Positions 8,157 through 16,623 of a stretch of DNA of 64,000 bases are shown one piece after another. Numbering within the stretch: the first letter of the stretch is position 1; each line of letters opens with the position of its first letter. The notes below the pieces were generated by a model, which searched no databases, was not told where the DNA came from, and was given only the letters and a program-made list of their open reading frames with translations. The stretch comes from Streptomyces tibetensis (GTDB taxonomy: Bacteria; Actinomycetota; Actinomycetes; Streptomycetales; Streptomycetaceae): positions 62,001 through 126,000 of the forward strand of contig NZ_SZVW01000027.1 of NCBI RefSeq assembly GCF_007655005.1. Direction: 5' to 3'. Position numbers and translations under genes: made by a program.

Positions 8157-10244
8157 TCAGTCCCGGCCGGGCACCTCGAACTCGCACCACACGGCCTTGC
8201 CGCCGCCCCGGGCCTCCACGCCCCACACGTCGGTGAGCAGCTCGACCAGGAGCAGGCCCCGCCCGGAGACGCCCGACTCGCCCGCCTCGCGCCGGCGCGG
8301 CAGGGCACTGGAGGAGTCCGCGACCTCGACGCGCAGCCGACGCTCGGAGCCGGTGAAGGCCCGCAGGGTGACGAGCGCGGAGCCCTCGGTGTGCATCAGG
8401 GCGTTGGTGATCAGCTCGTCGGCGACCAGTTCGATCTCGTCGGCGCGCTCGCCCGCTCCCCAGGCGGCGACCGCGGTGCGGATCATGTGCCGGGTCTCGG
8501 CGAGGGCCCCGGGGTCGCCGGGAGCCACGCGCCGCTGGAGCCGGCGGCCGGACCGCGGGCCCTCGGGTCCGCGCCGGCGCAGCAGGAGCAGCGCCACGTC
8601 GTCGTCTCCGCCGCGCTCGGCGGCCACGTCGATGAGCCGCTCGGCGAGGTCCCGTACGTCGTCGGGGCCGGTGGCGACGAGCGCGCTCAGGGTGCGCATG
8701 CCGTCGTCGAGATCGGCGCCGGGCTGCTCCACCAGTCCGTCGGTGCACAGCAGCAGGGTGTCGCCGGGGTCGAGCTCCATGGTGGTCACGGGGTACTCCA
8801 GGCGGCCGAACTCGGCGGAGAGGCCGAGCGGCAGCCCGCCGGGAACGGGGACGCGGCGGCAGGAGCCGTCGGGGTGCCGCACCAGCGGATCGATGTGGCC
8901 GGCCCGGACCATCTGGAGCACGCCGGTGGACAGGTCGGCCTCGGCGTAGAGGCAGGTCGCGGAGCGGTCGGTGTCGAGTTCGTGCAGGAAGACGGAGGCC
9001 CTGGCCATGACGGTGGCCGGGGGGTGTCCCTCGGCGGCGTAGGCGCGCAGCACGATGCGCAACTGGCCCATGACGGCGGCGGCGTGCGTGTCGTGGCCCT
9101 GGACGTCACCGATGACCGCGCCGACCCGGCCGCCGGGCAGCGGGATCAGGTCGTACCAGTCGCCGCCGATGTCCCGGCCGACGGAGCCGCCGATGGTGGC
9201 GGCGCGGTAGCGCACGGCGACGTCGGCACCGGGCACGCTCGGGATGGTCCGGGGCAGCATGGCCTGCTGGAGGCCCTGCGCGAGGTCCATCTCCTGTTCG
9301 TAGAACATGGCCCGCTGCAGGCTCTGCGCGATGCTGCTGCCGAGGGCGACGAGGATGTTGCGTTCCTCGGAGGTGAAGCCGTGGCGGTCGCTGTAGAGCA
9401 GGCCCATGGCGCCGATCGGGCGGGCCTGGACGATGAGCGGCAGATAGGCGGCCGAGGTGATGTCGAGTCCGGTGATGTGCGGCCACAGGACCGGATAGCG
9501 CTCGGCGAACTCCTCCGGCGACTCGATGAAGCACGGGCCGAGGGTGCGGACGGCCTCGCTCATCGGGTAGGGCTCGTCGATCCGGGTGACACGGGTGCCG
9601 GGGACGAAGCTGTCCGTGGGGCCCTCGGCGACCAGGCGGATCCGGCCGGCCTCGACCAGGCCCATGACGAGACTGGTGGCGCCCAGGTGGACGAGGCCGT
9701 GGGTGTCCTTGAGGACGTCGATGACGTCCTGGACGGTGCGGGCGTGGGCGAGGGCGGCCGTGGTGAGTTCGACGACGCTGGTCTGCTGCCGGCGGGCCTC
9801 GTCCTGGGCGGCCTGGTCGCGGCGGGCGTCGATCTCGCCGAGTTCCTGGGTGGCGTCCCGGATGATGCCGATGATGCGGCGGGGGCGCCCGGTGTCGTCG
9901 CGCCGGATGTAGCCCTGGGTGTGGGTCCAGCGCAGGCTGCCGTCGCGGCGGCGGATGCGGAAGTAGGCGCCGTAGTTCTCGCTGCCGTCCTTCAGCGCCT
10001 GCGAGACCGCGGTGTCCAGGCGGCGGGACTCGTCGGGCGGTACGCGCTTGGCGAGGGTCTCGGGGTGGTCGTCGTACTCGTCGGAGAGCACGTCGAAGAC
10101 CTCGTGGGCCTGGGCGTCCATCTGCATCAGGCCGGTGTCCAGGTCCCAGTCGAAGCTGCCCATCCGGTTGAGCGCGAGGATCGGGTCCGGGTGGGCGGGC
10201 CAGTCGTCCGGGAGGGACAGGGCTCTCGCTCCCCGATCAGCCAT
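8157..10244 (-). CDS. PAS-GAF-SpoIIE phosphatase with C-terminal HATPase kinase domain
   Basis: A 695-residue multidomain regulator from ATG 10244. In order: PAS-like (about 20-140, with FRIRRRDGSLRWTHTQGYIR), GAF (about 160-320, with YLPLIVQARPIGAMGLLYS), SpoIIE/PP2C (about 335-550, with GGDWYDLIPLPGGRVGAVIG, DVQGHDTHAAAVMGQLR and CTDGLVEQPGADLDDG), and an RsbW/SpoIIAB-like HATPase (about 565-690, with ADEIELVADELITNALMHTE and GRGLLLVELLTDVWG). Such fusions can both phosphorylate and dephosphorylate STAS-domain antagonists and are numerous in Streptomyces. No membrane segment is seen, so it is cytoplasmic. Confidence 0.9.
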   Translation of the reverse strand: MADRGARALSLPDDWPAHPDPILALNRMGSFDWDLDTGLMQMDAQAHEVFDVLSDEYDDHPETLAKRVPPDESRRLDTAVSQALKDGSENYGAYFRIRRRDGSLRWTHTQGYIRRDDTGRPRRIIGIIRDATQELGEIDARRDQAAQDEARRQQTSVVELTTAALAHARTVQDVIDVLKDTHGLVHLGATSLVMGLVEAGRIRLVAEGPTDSFVPGTRVTRIDEPYPMSEAVRTLGPCFIESPEEFAERYPVLWPHITGLDITSAAYLPLIVQARPIGAMGLLYSDRHGFTSEERNILVALGSSIAQSLQRAMFYEQEMDLAQGLQQAMLPRTIPSVPGADVAVRYRAATIGGSVGRDIGGDWYDLIPLPGGRVGAVIGDVQGHDTHAAAVMGQLRIVLRAYAAEGHPPATVMARASVFLHELDTDRSATCLYAEADLSTGVLQMVRAGHIDPLVRHPDGSCRRVPVPGGLPLGLSAEFGRLEYPVTTMELDPGDTLLLCTDGLVEQPGADLDDGMRTLSALVATGPDDVRDLAERLIDVAAERGGDDDVALLLLRRRGPEGPRSGRRLQRRVAPGDPGALAETRHMIRTAVAAWGAGERADEIELVADELITNALMHTEGSALVTLRAFTGSERRLRVEVADSSSALPRRREAGESGVSGRGLLLVELLTDVWGVEARGGGKAVWCEFEVPGRD

Positions 10245-10549
10245 GGGCCCACCTTGCCAGGATTCGTCCGATTCTTCGAGCGGATGTGCCGAGTCTACGA
10301 GCCGCCGCGCCGGATCGTCCCTCAGTCACTGAAGACGCTCGCGGGGCTGCCGGGGATGTACTCGGCGGCCCCGCCGTCGGAAATCGGTCCGGCTCCGTCG
10401 GGCGGATCGGGGCCGTCCGGTACGACGTCGGGCCCGGCACTATTGTTTGCTTCGGTCACTTCGGTCACGCAACCGCAGCGACGGGACACCTAGCGTGACG
10501 ACCGGACGACCGGGCCCCGGCGCCGCACGGGAAGGAGGGCCCCACGGCC
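10245..10549. other. Divergent intergenic region, no gene seen
   Basis: A 305-base gap between the divergent PAS-PP2C and lipase-maturation-factor genes. Short open frames on both strands have no ribosome-binding site or recognisable domains. It must hold both promoters, but I cannot mark convincing -35/-10 boxes. Confidence 0.5.
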
Positions 10550-11971
10550 GTGGAATGGTTCGCCGCATCCGACTACTGGCTGACCCGGCTGGTCTTTCAG
10601 CGGGCACTGGCGGCCATGTATCTGGTGGCGTTCCTGACCGCGGCGCTCCAGTTCCGCGCGCTGATCGGCCGGCGCGGCATGCTGCCGGTGCCGAGGTTCG
10701 TCGAGCGGGTTCCCTTCAAGCGGGCGCCGAGCCTGTTCCAGTGGCATTACTCGGACCGCTTCTTCGCGCTCTGCGCCTGGGCGGGCTGCGCGGTGTCGGC
10801 GGCGCTGCTGGCCGGGCTGGACTCGCTGCTTCCGCTGTGGGGCGGCATGCTGCTGTGGCTGGTGCCGTGGGTGCTGTACCTGTCGATCGTCAACGTCGGG
10901 CAGACCTGGTACGCGTTCGGCTGGGAGTCACTGCTGCTGGAAGTCGGGTTCCTCGCGGTGTTCCTCGGCAACGACGAGGTGGCGCCGCCGGTCGTCGTAC
11001 TGTTCCTGCTGCGGTGGATCCTGTTCCGTGTGGAGTTCGGCGCGGGCCTGATCAAGATGCGTGGCGACGCCTGCTGGCGCAACCTCACCTGTCTCGACCA
11101 CCATCACGAGACCCAGCCGATGCCGGGCCCGCTGAGCTGGTTCTTCCACCATCTGCCCAGGCCCCTGCACCGCGTCGAGGTGGCCGCCAATCACGTCACC
11201 CAGCTCGTGGTGCCGTTCCTGCTGTTCACCCCGCAGCCCGTCGCGACGGCCGCCGCGTCGCTGATGATCGTCACCCAGCTGTGGCTGGTGCTGTCGGGCA
11301 ACTTCTCCTGGCTGAACTGGATCACGATCGTGCTGGCGCTGTCGGCGGTGCGGTTCCCGGCCGATCCGCCGGAGGTGCCCGACGCCCCGCTGTGGTACGT
11401 CGTCGCGGTGCTCGCGGTGTCGGCGCTGCTGCTGGGCCTCGGTTACCGGCCGGTACGCAACATGGTCTCCCGGCGCCAGGTCATGAACCGTTCCTTCGAC
11501 CCGCTCCATCTGGTCAACACCTACGGGGCGTTCGGCAGTGTGAGCCGGGTGCGGTACGAGGTGGTGGTGGAGGGCACCGCGGACGACGCGCCGCACACGG
11601 ACTCGGGCTGGCGGGAGTACGAGTTCAAGGGCAAGCCGGGTGATCCGCGGCGCTGGCCGCGCCAGTTCGCGCCCTACCATCTGCGGCTCGACTGGCTGAT
11701 GTGGTTCGCGGCCCTCTCCCCCGCCTACGCGGACTCCTGGTTCGGGACGCTGGTGGAACGGCTGCTGGAGAACGACCGGGACACCCTGAAGCTGCTGCGC
11801 CGCTCCCCGTTCCCGCCGGACGAACCCCCTCGGTACGTGCGCGCCCGCCTGTTCCGCTACCGCTACACGACGTGGCGCGAGCTGCGGGAGACGGGCGCGT
11901 GCTGGGAGCGGACGTACGTACGGGAGTACCTGCCGCCGACGCGGATGGCGGGGCCGGGGCGGAGACCGTAG
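10550..11971 (+). CDS. Lipase maturation factor family membrane protein
   Basis: A 473-residue protein from GTG 10550. About seven hydrophobic helices are visible, roughly at 15-35, 70-90, 95-115, 125-150, 205-225, 245-260 and 280-300. The signature of the LMF1 family appears as GAGLIKMRGDACWRNLTCLD followed by HHHETQPMPGPLSWFFHHLP, with a second conserved block GNFSWLNWITIVLALSAVRF. The tail (about 310-460) has FDPLHLVNTYGAFGSV and the final YRYTTWRELRETGACWERTY. In animals LMF1 helps fold secreted lipases in the ER; the role in bacteria is not established. No lipase gene lies beside it. Confidence 0.88.
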   Translation: MEWFAASDYWLTRLVFQRALAAMYLVAFLTAALQFRALIGRRGMLPVPRFVERVPFKRAPSLFQWHYSDRFFALCAWAGCAVSAALLAGLDSLLPLWGGMLLWLVPWVLYLSIVNVGQTWYAFGWESLLLEVGFLAVFLGNDEVAPPVVVLFLLRWILFRVEFGAGLIKMRGDACWRNLTCLDHHHETQPMPGPLSWFFHHLPRPLHRVEVAANHVTQLVVPFLLFTPQPVATAAASLMIVTQLWLVLSGNFSWLNWITIVLALSAVRFPADPPEVPDAPLWYVVAVLAVSALLLGLGYRPVRNMVSRRQVMNRSFDPLHLVNTYGAFGSVSRVRYEVVVEGTADDAPHTDSGWREYEFKGKPGDPRRWPRQFAPYHLRLDWLMWFAALSPAYADSWFGTLVERLLENDRDTLKLLRRSPFPPDEPPRYVRARLFRYRYTTWRELRETGACWERTYVREYLPPTRMAGPGRRP

Positions 11972-12003
11972 CCGCGGCCTCGCCCGGCCCCGGCGTTCCC
12001 CGG

Positions 12004-12477
12004 TTACGCGAACTGGCCGGGCTTGTAGTCGCCCGCCGGCTGCTCGAGCATGACGTTCAGCCGGTTCGCGGTGTTCATGAAGGCGATCAGGGTCACCAGC
12101 GCCATGAGCTGCTCCTCGTCGTAGTGCTCGGCGGCCCGCCGCCACACGGCGTCCGGCACGCCACCGGCTCCGTCGGCGATCCTGGTTCCCTGCTCGGCCA
12201 GCTCCAGCGCGGCCCGCTCGGCCTCGGTGAAGACCGTGGCCTCCCGCCACGCCGCGACGAGATGGAGGCGTACGGAGCTCTCACCCGCGGCGGTGGCCTC
12301 CTTGGTGTGCATGTCGATGCAGACCGCGCATCCGTTGATCTGGCTCGTGCGGAGCGAGACCAGTTCCCGAGTGGCGGCCGGCAGCGGTGAATTCACCACC
12401 AGCTGCCCCAGGGAGTAGAACTGCTTGACGACCTTGCTCGCGCTCGGGATGGCGAAGACGTCCAGTCGTGCGCTCAT
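12004..12477 (-). CDS. AhpD-like carboxymuconolactone decarboxylase family protein
   Basis: A 157-residue protein starting at ATG 12477 with a good ribosome-binding site (GGAGCTCACC). The active-site motif C-x2-C followed by H is clear in TSQINGCAVCIDMHTKEA (cysteines near residues 50 and 53), as in AhpD peroxidase-type proteins, preceded by the conserved Glu in RELVSLRT. It likely has thiol-dependent peroxidase or reductase activity in the cytoplasm. A perfect TGTCACA -35 element lies upstream (see 12517-12543), matching the known link of this family to ECF41 sigma factors, though no sigma gene is adjacent. It is divergent from the amidase gene. Confidence 0.9.
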   Translation of the reverse strand: MSARLDVFAIPSASKVVKQFYSLGQLVVNSPLPAATRELVSLRTSQINGCAVCIDMHTKEATAAGESSVRLHLVAAWREATVFTEAERAALELAEQGTRIADGAGGVPDAVWRRAAEHYDEEQLMALVTLIAFMNTANRLNVMLEQPAGDYKPGQFA

Positions 12478-12516
12478 GGTGAGCTCCTCTGCCGTTGTCG
12501 GTGCGTACACCCCTAT

Positions 12517-12543
12517 GAGGCAGCGGCTCATCCCGATGTGACA
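12517..12543 (-). promoter_or_regulatory. ECF41-like promoter for the AhpD-like gene
   Basis: On the minus strand, TGTCACA (12543-12537) is followed after exactly 16 bases by CCTC (12520-12517). The published ECF41 consensus is TGTCACA-N16-CGTC, so there is one mismatch in the -10 box. The -10 box lies about 40 bases before the ATG at 12477. ECF41 factors typically control carboxymuconolactone decarboxylase, oxidoreductase or epimerase genes. The imperfect palindrome ATGAG-N7-CTCAT overlaps the spacer. Confidence 0.6.
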
Positions 12544-12865
12544 TGGACGTGTGTGACCTGCGCCATAGGGCCTGGCGCGGAACGTCGCGCGCAGGTCGGC
12601 CCTGTCCTGCGGTGCTCCACGAGCCACACTGGACCGCGCGCTGCCCCGGGGCACCGCCTGCGCGGCCGCCGGGCTGCCGCCGGCCGTCGCGCCGGGCTGC
12701 ACCGGCGGCACGGAGGACGGCGCCACCCGCGCTGAGCCGGTCGCCTCCGCGGCATCGGTTCGGCCCCGGCACGGTCGGCGACCTCGACGCACGGTCCTCG
12801 GCGGGTGCACAGTTCTCCCTACGTACTCGTCAGTAAGTCCGCCCTCTCCCCTCCGAGGAGCCACT
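12544..12865. other. Intergenic region before amidase, no gene seen
   Basis: About 320 GC-rich bases between the AhpD-like promoter and the amidase start. Overlapping short open frames on both strands look like base-composition artefacts without domains. A GAGGAG ribosome-binding site ends it, just before GTG 12866. Confidence 0.5.
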
Positions 12866-14209
12866 GTGACCACGTGGGCCGGCCGCACCGCCGCCGAGAT
12901 ATCCGCCGCCGTACGCGAGAAGCGGGTCACGCCCCGCGAGGTGGTCGCCGAGCACCTCGCCCGGATCGAGCGGCTCGAAGGCCGGGTCGGCGCCTTCCGC
13001 GCGGTGCGCGCCGATGCGGCCCTGACCGAGGCCGACGAGGTGGCGGCGCGCGGCGACTTCGCCGAACTGCCCCTGGCCGGCGTGCCGGTGGCCGTCAAGG
13101 ACAATCTCGCCGTGCGCGGTGAGTCCCGGCGGATCGGCTCGGCCGCGACGCCGGACACGCCGAGCGCGCGGGACCATGTGACGGTGGCCCGGCTGCGGGC
13201 GGCGGGCGCGGTGGTCGTGGGGGTGACGAACGTCCCCGAACTGTGTGTCTTCGGCACGACGGACGGCGTGCTGGGCATCGCCCGCAACCCCTGGGACACC
13301 ACGCGTTCGGCGGGCGGTTCGTCGGGCGGCAGCGCGGCGGCCGTGTCCGCCGGGATGGTGCCGATCGCGCTCGGCAACGACGGGATGGGCTCCCTGCGCA
13401 TACCGGCCGCCAACTGCGGCCTCGTCACCATCAAGCCGGGGCAGGGGGTGATCCCGACCGGCGAGGGCGACAGCACCTGGTTCGGCATGGCGGAGAACGG
13501 GCCGCTCGCCACGACCGTCGAGGACGCCCACCTGATGTTCTCCGTCCTCGCCGGTGTCGAGTCCGGCCCCCTGCCCGCGCCCGGCGCCCTCAGGATCGCC
13601 GTGTCACTGCGCAGCCCGCTGGCCGGCGTCACCATCAGCCGTCCGTACGCGGCGGCCGCCCGGGACGCAGCGGGGCTGCTGATGCGGGCGGGCCATCAGG
13701 TCCGGCGCGCCGACCCGCCCTACCCGATGTCACTCGCCACGACCTCCCTGACCCACTGGACGGCGGGCACCGCCGCGGACGCCCGGCCGCTCGACCCCCG
13801 GCTGCTGACGCGACGCACCCGCGTCCACGCCCGGCTCGGCCGGCCCTTCCTGAACACCGTGAGCTCCGGAGCGAGCCGCGAGCGGCTGCGCCGGCGGCTG
13901 GAGCCGTTCTTCGACGAGCACGACGTGCTGCTCACACCCGCGCTCGCCCGCCGCTCCCCCAAGGCCGGGCCCTGGCACGAGCGGGGCTGGCTGAGCAACG
14001 TGCTGGCGAACACGAACTACTCGCCCCTGACGCCCGCGTGGAACCTGACCGGCTGGCCCGCCATGTCCGTCCCCTGCGGCTCCCTCCCCTCGGGCACCCC
14101 GTGCGCCGTGCAGCTCGTGGGCCGCCCCGGGACGGAGTCCCAACTCCTGGCTCTGGCCGGGCAGCTGGAGGAGCGAAACCCTTGGCGGCGTACGGCGCCG
14201 ATGGACTAG
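12866..14209 (+). CDS. Amidase signature (AS) family hydrolase
   Basis: A 447-residue protein from GTG 12866 preceded by GAGGAG. The Ser-cisSer-Lys triad is visible: Lys78 in VPVAVKDNLAVRG, cis-Ser153 in SAGGSSGGSAAAVSAG, and nucleophile Ser176 in GNDGMGSLRIPA. The final domain ends WNLTGWPAMSVPCG, typical of the family. AS enzymes hydrolyse diverse amides, and GatA is a relative, but no GatB or GatC lies nearby, so this is a free-standing amidase of unknown substrate. No signal peptide is seen. Confidence 0.9.
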   Translation: MTTWAGRTAAEISAAVREKRVTPREVVAEHLARIERLEGRVGAFRAVRADAALTEADEVAARGDFAELPLAGVPVAVKDNLAVRGESRRIGSAATPDTPSARDHVTVARLRAAGAVVVGVTNVPELCVFGTTDGVLGIARNPWDTTRSAGGSSGGSAAAVSAGMVPIALGNDGMGSLRIPAANCGLVTIKPGQGVIPTGEGDSTWFGMAENGPLATTVEDAHLMFSVLAGVESGPLPAPGALRIAVSLRSPLAGVTISRPYAAAARDAAGLLMRAGHQVRRADPPYPMSLATTSLTHWTAGTAADARPLDPRLLTRRTRVHARLGRPFLNTVSSGASRERLRRRLEPFFDEHDVLLTPALARRSPKAGPWHERGWLSNVLANTNYSPLTPAWNLTGWPAMSVPCGSLPSGTPCAVQLVGRPGTESQLLALAGQLEERNPWRRTAPMD

Positions 14210-14416
14210 GGTCGGCCGGGTGACTGCCGGGTCGGCCGTAGGCCATGCACGAGTGAGGCGCCCGGCCTCGGAGTGAGCGCGGCGGGGGTGACCCCGCCCG
14301 GGCCCGCCCGAGAGCCGGAGAGGGCACGCGCCCCGCCTCTCGTCTTCGTGTCCTCGTCCCCGCGCCCCTGGACGGCGCTTCCTCACGGATCCCGAGACTC
14401 GGAGAAGAACCCACGC

Positions 14417-14836
14417 ATGTCTTACACCCCGCACGCCCCCGGACTGCCGACCACGGTCGCCCATCTCGACCACACCGCCGTCTACGCCTCCAACCGCCGG
14501 CTGTCCGCGGAGTTCCTGGCGGCCGTCCTGGGGCTGGAGGTCGGCGCCCCCTTCGGCCCGTTCCTGCCCGTCGACCTGGGCAACGGCGTGACCCTCGACT
14601 ACTACGAGAAGACCGACGAGCCGATCCAGCCACAGCACTACGCGTTCCTCGTGCCCGAGGAGCGGTTCGACGGCATGATCGACCGTCTGGAGACGATCGG
14701 CGTCACCTACTACGCCGACCCGAACCACACCCGGCCCGGCCGGGTCAACGACCTCTTCGGCGGTCGCGGTGCCTATTTCGACGACCCGGACGGCCACAAC
14801 ATGGAGATCATGACCCGGCCGTACGCCCGGCCCTGA
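14417..14836 (+). CDS. VOC (glyoxalase/dioxygenase superfamily) protein
   Basis: A 139-residue protein from ATG 14417. It shows one vicinal-oxygen-chelate pair of beta-alpha-beta units: VAHLDHTAVYASNRRLSAEF at the N-terminus supplies a His ligand, and AYFDDPDGHNMEIMTRPY at the C-terminus supplies a Glu ligand. Members are metalloenzymes or antibiotic-binding proteins; the substrate is unknown. The frame is open upstream, but that part is GC-rich and non-family. It converges on the GNAT gene, 22 bases away. Confidence 0.85.
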   Translation: MSYTPHAPGLPTTVAHLDHTAVYASNRRLSAEFLAAVLGLEVGAPFGPFLPVDLGNGVTLDYYEKTDEPIQPQHYAFLVPEERFDGMIDRLETIGVTYYADPNHTRPGRVNDLFGGRGAYFDDPDGHNMEIMTRPYARP

Positions 14837-14858
14837 GAGCCGCGAACTCCCGGTCGCC

Positions 14859-15341
14859 CTACAACGCCCGGTACATGATGTGCAGCCCCACCCGGCCGTG
14901 CCGGGGGTGGTCGAACGCGTCGGGCACCGTGCCGAGGACCGTGAAGCCGAGGGAGGTCCACAGTGACACGGCCGGGTTGGTCTCGACGACGGCGTTGAAC
15001 ACCATGCCCCGGTAGCCGGCGGCCCGGGCTTCGGTCAGGAGGTGTTCGGCGAGAGCCCGTCCGTAACCCCGGCCGCCCTGGCCGGGGTCGACCATGAAGC
15101 CGGCGTTGGCGATACGGGCGGCGGGGCCACCGTAGTTGGGGGTGAGGTAGGCGGAGGCGACGAGGTCGCCGCTGTCGTTCTCGAGGACGTAGACGCGTTT
15201 CGCCGGGTTCATCCACAGGACCCGGGCCTCCTCCTCGGAGGTACCCGGGTCCCATGCGTAGGTCTCGCCCGCGGCGACGATGCGGTGCCAGAACGGCCAG
15301 ATGCGACGCCAGTCGTCAGCCGTCGCTTCCCTGATCAGCAT
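14859..15341 (-). CDS. GNAT-family N-acetyltransferase
   Basis: A 160-residue protein from ATG 15341 beginning MLIREATADDWRRIWPFWHR, typical of GNAT proteins. The acetyl-CoA-binding motif A is GFMVDPGQGGRGYGRALAEH, followed by motif B (AVSLWTSLGFTVLGTVPDAF) with the usual Asn-Pro/Trp-Gly-Phe pattern. The substrate (amine, peptide or antibiotic) cannot be deduced. A 57-codon gene lies 56 bases upstream on the same strand and may be co-transcribed. Confidence 0.9.
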   Translation of the reverse strand: MLIREATADDWRRIWPFWHRIVAAGETYAWDPGTSEEEARVLWMNPAKRVYVLENDSGDLVASAYLTPNYGGPAARIANAGFMVDPGQGGRGYGRALAEHLLTEARAAGYRGMVFNAVVETNPAVSLWTSLGFTVLGTVPDAFDHPRHGRVGLHIMYRAL

Positions 15342-15397
15342 GGCCGTGAGTCTGGCACGGCCATGCGCTCGGAGGTCGCGGAGGGGTCCGCCCGGGG

Positions 15398-15571
15398 TCA
15401 GTCGACGCTGGGCAGGATGTGGGGCTCTGCGAGGTCGTCCTCGTAGCCCGCGAGGCGGATCGGGGCCGAACGGGCCCACACGTCGAGGCTGCCGAGCTCG
15501 TCGGCCCGTCGGCCGGCGCGCTCGCCGCGTTCCTTGGGGCGTTGATCGCGATTCGTCTTCTCCGGTGTCAC
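15398..15571 (-). CDS. Small conserved-looking protein of 57 residues
   Basis: GTG 15571 to TGA 15398 encodes 57 residues. The first 25 are highly charged (TPEKTNRDQRPKERGERAGR), and the rest read as a compact motif (ELGSLDVWARSAPIRLAGYE, then DDLAEPHILPSVD). The reading frame has normal Streptomyces codon use, and an AGGAG-like site precedes it (GGAGTGCGCG). I recall similar short proteins in other Streptomyces genomes but no function. Found by reading the minus strand between the GNAT gene and the next intergenic region. Confidence 0.6.
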   Translation of the reverse strand: MTPEKTNRDQRPKERGERAGRRADELGSLDVWARSAPIRLAGYEDDLAEPHILPSVD

Positions 15572-16027
15572 CGCGCACTCCTTATGTGTCGGTCACCCTC
15601 GGGACGTACGCGCCGGTCCTGCTGCGCCTGACGCCCGCTCGGGCCTCTATGCCAAATGCGGTTCGGACGCGGTGGCGCCGGTCGACTCACGGGAGAGCAG
15701 GCCGTGGTGATCCGGCTGGTCCCATGACGGACGGTGGGTGTGGGTAGGACCCCGTGCTGCTGTCCGTCCGCATCAGACTAACCAGATGAGCGGAGCCCCG
15801 CTCGATGGGGCTGAAAACAGCCGGTAACAATCACGCGTCATCTGCCGTTCAACTCGTCTTTGCGTACGGGTTTGTAGATATAAGCCCGTTTTGCAAATCA
15901 CTCGAACGGCGTACGTCGGCGGCAGCGCTTTCCAGACGGTTGCGCAGTTCAAGCGGCGTTGGCCGAGTCGCAAGCTCGCCATGGTCTGCTTCCGTACGCA
16001 ACGGCTGTCTCGCGGGAGGACTGACGC
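15572..16027. other. AT-richer intergenic region with two small hairpins
   Basis: A 456-base gap without a gene. It holds GAGCGG-AGCC-CCGCTC (15788-15803) and, right after it, GGCTG-AAAA-CAGCC (15809-15822). Further on is a stretch unusually rich in A and T (about 15,825-15,905, including TTTGTAGATATAAGCCCG) that probably contains the promoter of the gene at 16028. The two hairpins in series could be a terminator or an RNA structure. Confidence 0.45.
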
Positions 16028-16477
16028 ATGGAGCTGCGCAGCGTCGAGGAGCTGATGGATCTGCTGTACGCCTGCCGGGGCACCCGGGACGTCGCGGTCC
16101 GCGCCCGCCCGCCGGTCGACCTGCACGACCACGCGCTGCGGACCGCGGCGCTGCTGCGCCGCGGGCGTCCGGCGGACAAGGAGCTCCAAGTCGCGGGCCT
16201 GGTGCAGCCCGTCGGCGGACTGCTGTGGCCCGGCGATCCCGCCGGGCGCGCGGACCAGGCGGCCGACGCCGTGCGCACCCTGCTCGGCGAGCGGGTCTCC
16301 GGCCTGGTACGCCGCTGTCCTCGCCGGGACGCCCCGGCCGACGACGATCTCCTCACCCTCCGCCAGGCGACCGAGGAGGGCCGCACGGCGGGTTTCGACG
16401 CCGGGGTCCTGGAGGACTGGCGCACGGTCCTGGAACTGCTGGCGGCCCGCAACTCCCGTCTCGGAGCGGTGGACTGA
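16028..16477 (+). CDS. Hypothetical protein resembling a degenerate HD/PhnZ-like domain
   Basis: A 149-residue protein from ATG 16028 with ribosome-binding site GGGAGGAC. The layout PVDLHDHALRTAALLRRG, then DKELQVAGLVQPVGGLLWPG, then ADAVRTLLGERVSGLVRR, copies the helix order of small HD-domain oxygenases/phosphohydrolases, which normally read H...HD. Here the paired His-Asp position is Gln-Pro, so metal binding is probably lost or changed. Function unknown. It is transcribed from an AT-rich promoter region and converges on the SDR gene. Confidence 0.7.
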   Translation: MELRSVEELMDLLYACRGTRDVAVRARPPVDLHDHALRTAALLRRGRPADKELQVAGLVQPVGGLLWPGDPAGRADQAADAVRTLLGERVSGLVRRCPRRDAPADDDLLTLRQATEEGRTAGFDAGVLEDWRTVLELLAARNSRLGAVD

Positions 16478-16532
16478 CGGGCCGCCGCAGGAGGGATACG
16501 CCGTGCTCGTCACCCCGGGGCCCGCATGACCG

Positions 16533-16603
16533 ACTCAGGGGCGCGGGCTGTGTCCCCATGCGGCTCCGCCGCGTGGGCGCAACCAGCCCTCACACCACCC
16601 GCT
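16533..16603. repeat. Streptomyces dispersed intergenic palindromic element
   Basis: The sequence GGGGCGCGGGCTGTGTCCCC, then GCGGCTCCGCCGCGTGGGCG and a CCAGCCC end, resembles a short palindromic sequence that I recall in many Streptomyces intergenic regions. It contains GCGGC-TCC-GCCGC at 16560-16572. It sits between convergent genes and probably also acts as a bidirectional terminator. Recognition is from memory and not from a search. Confidence 0.55.
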
Positions 16604-16623
16604 GACGCCGGACCGAACCCCGC

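Noticed and set aside
7605..10493. A 962-codon plus-strand open frame
   Set aside because: It is antisense to fpg and the PAS-GAF-PP2C gene, which both have full domain signatures; its product is a low-complexity Gly/Val/Asp/Arg mix.
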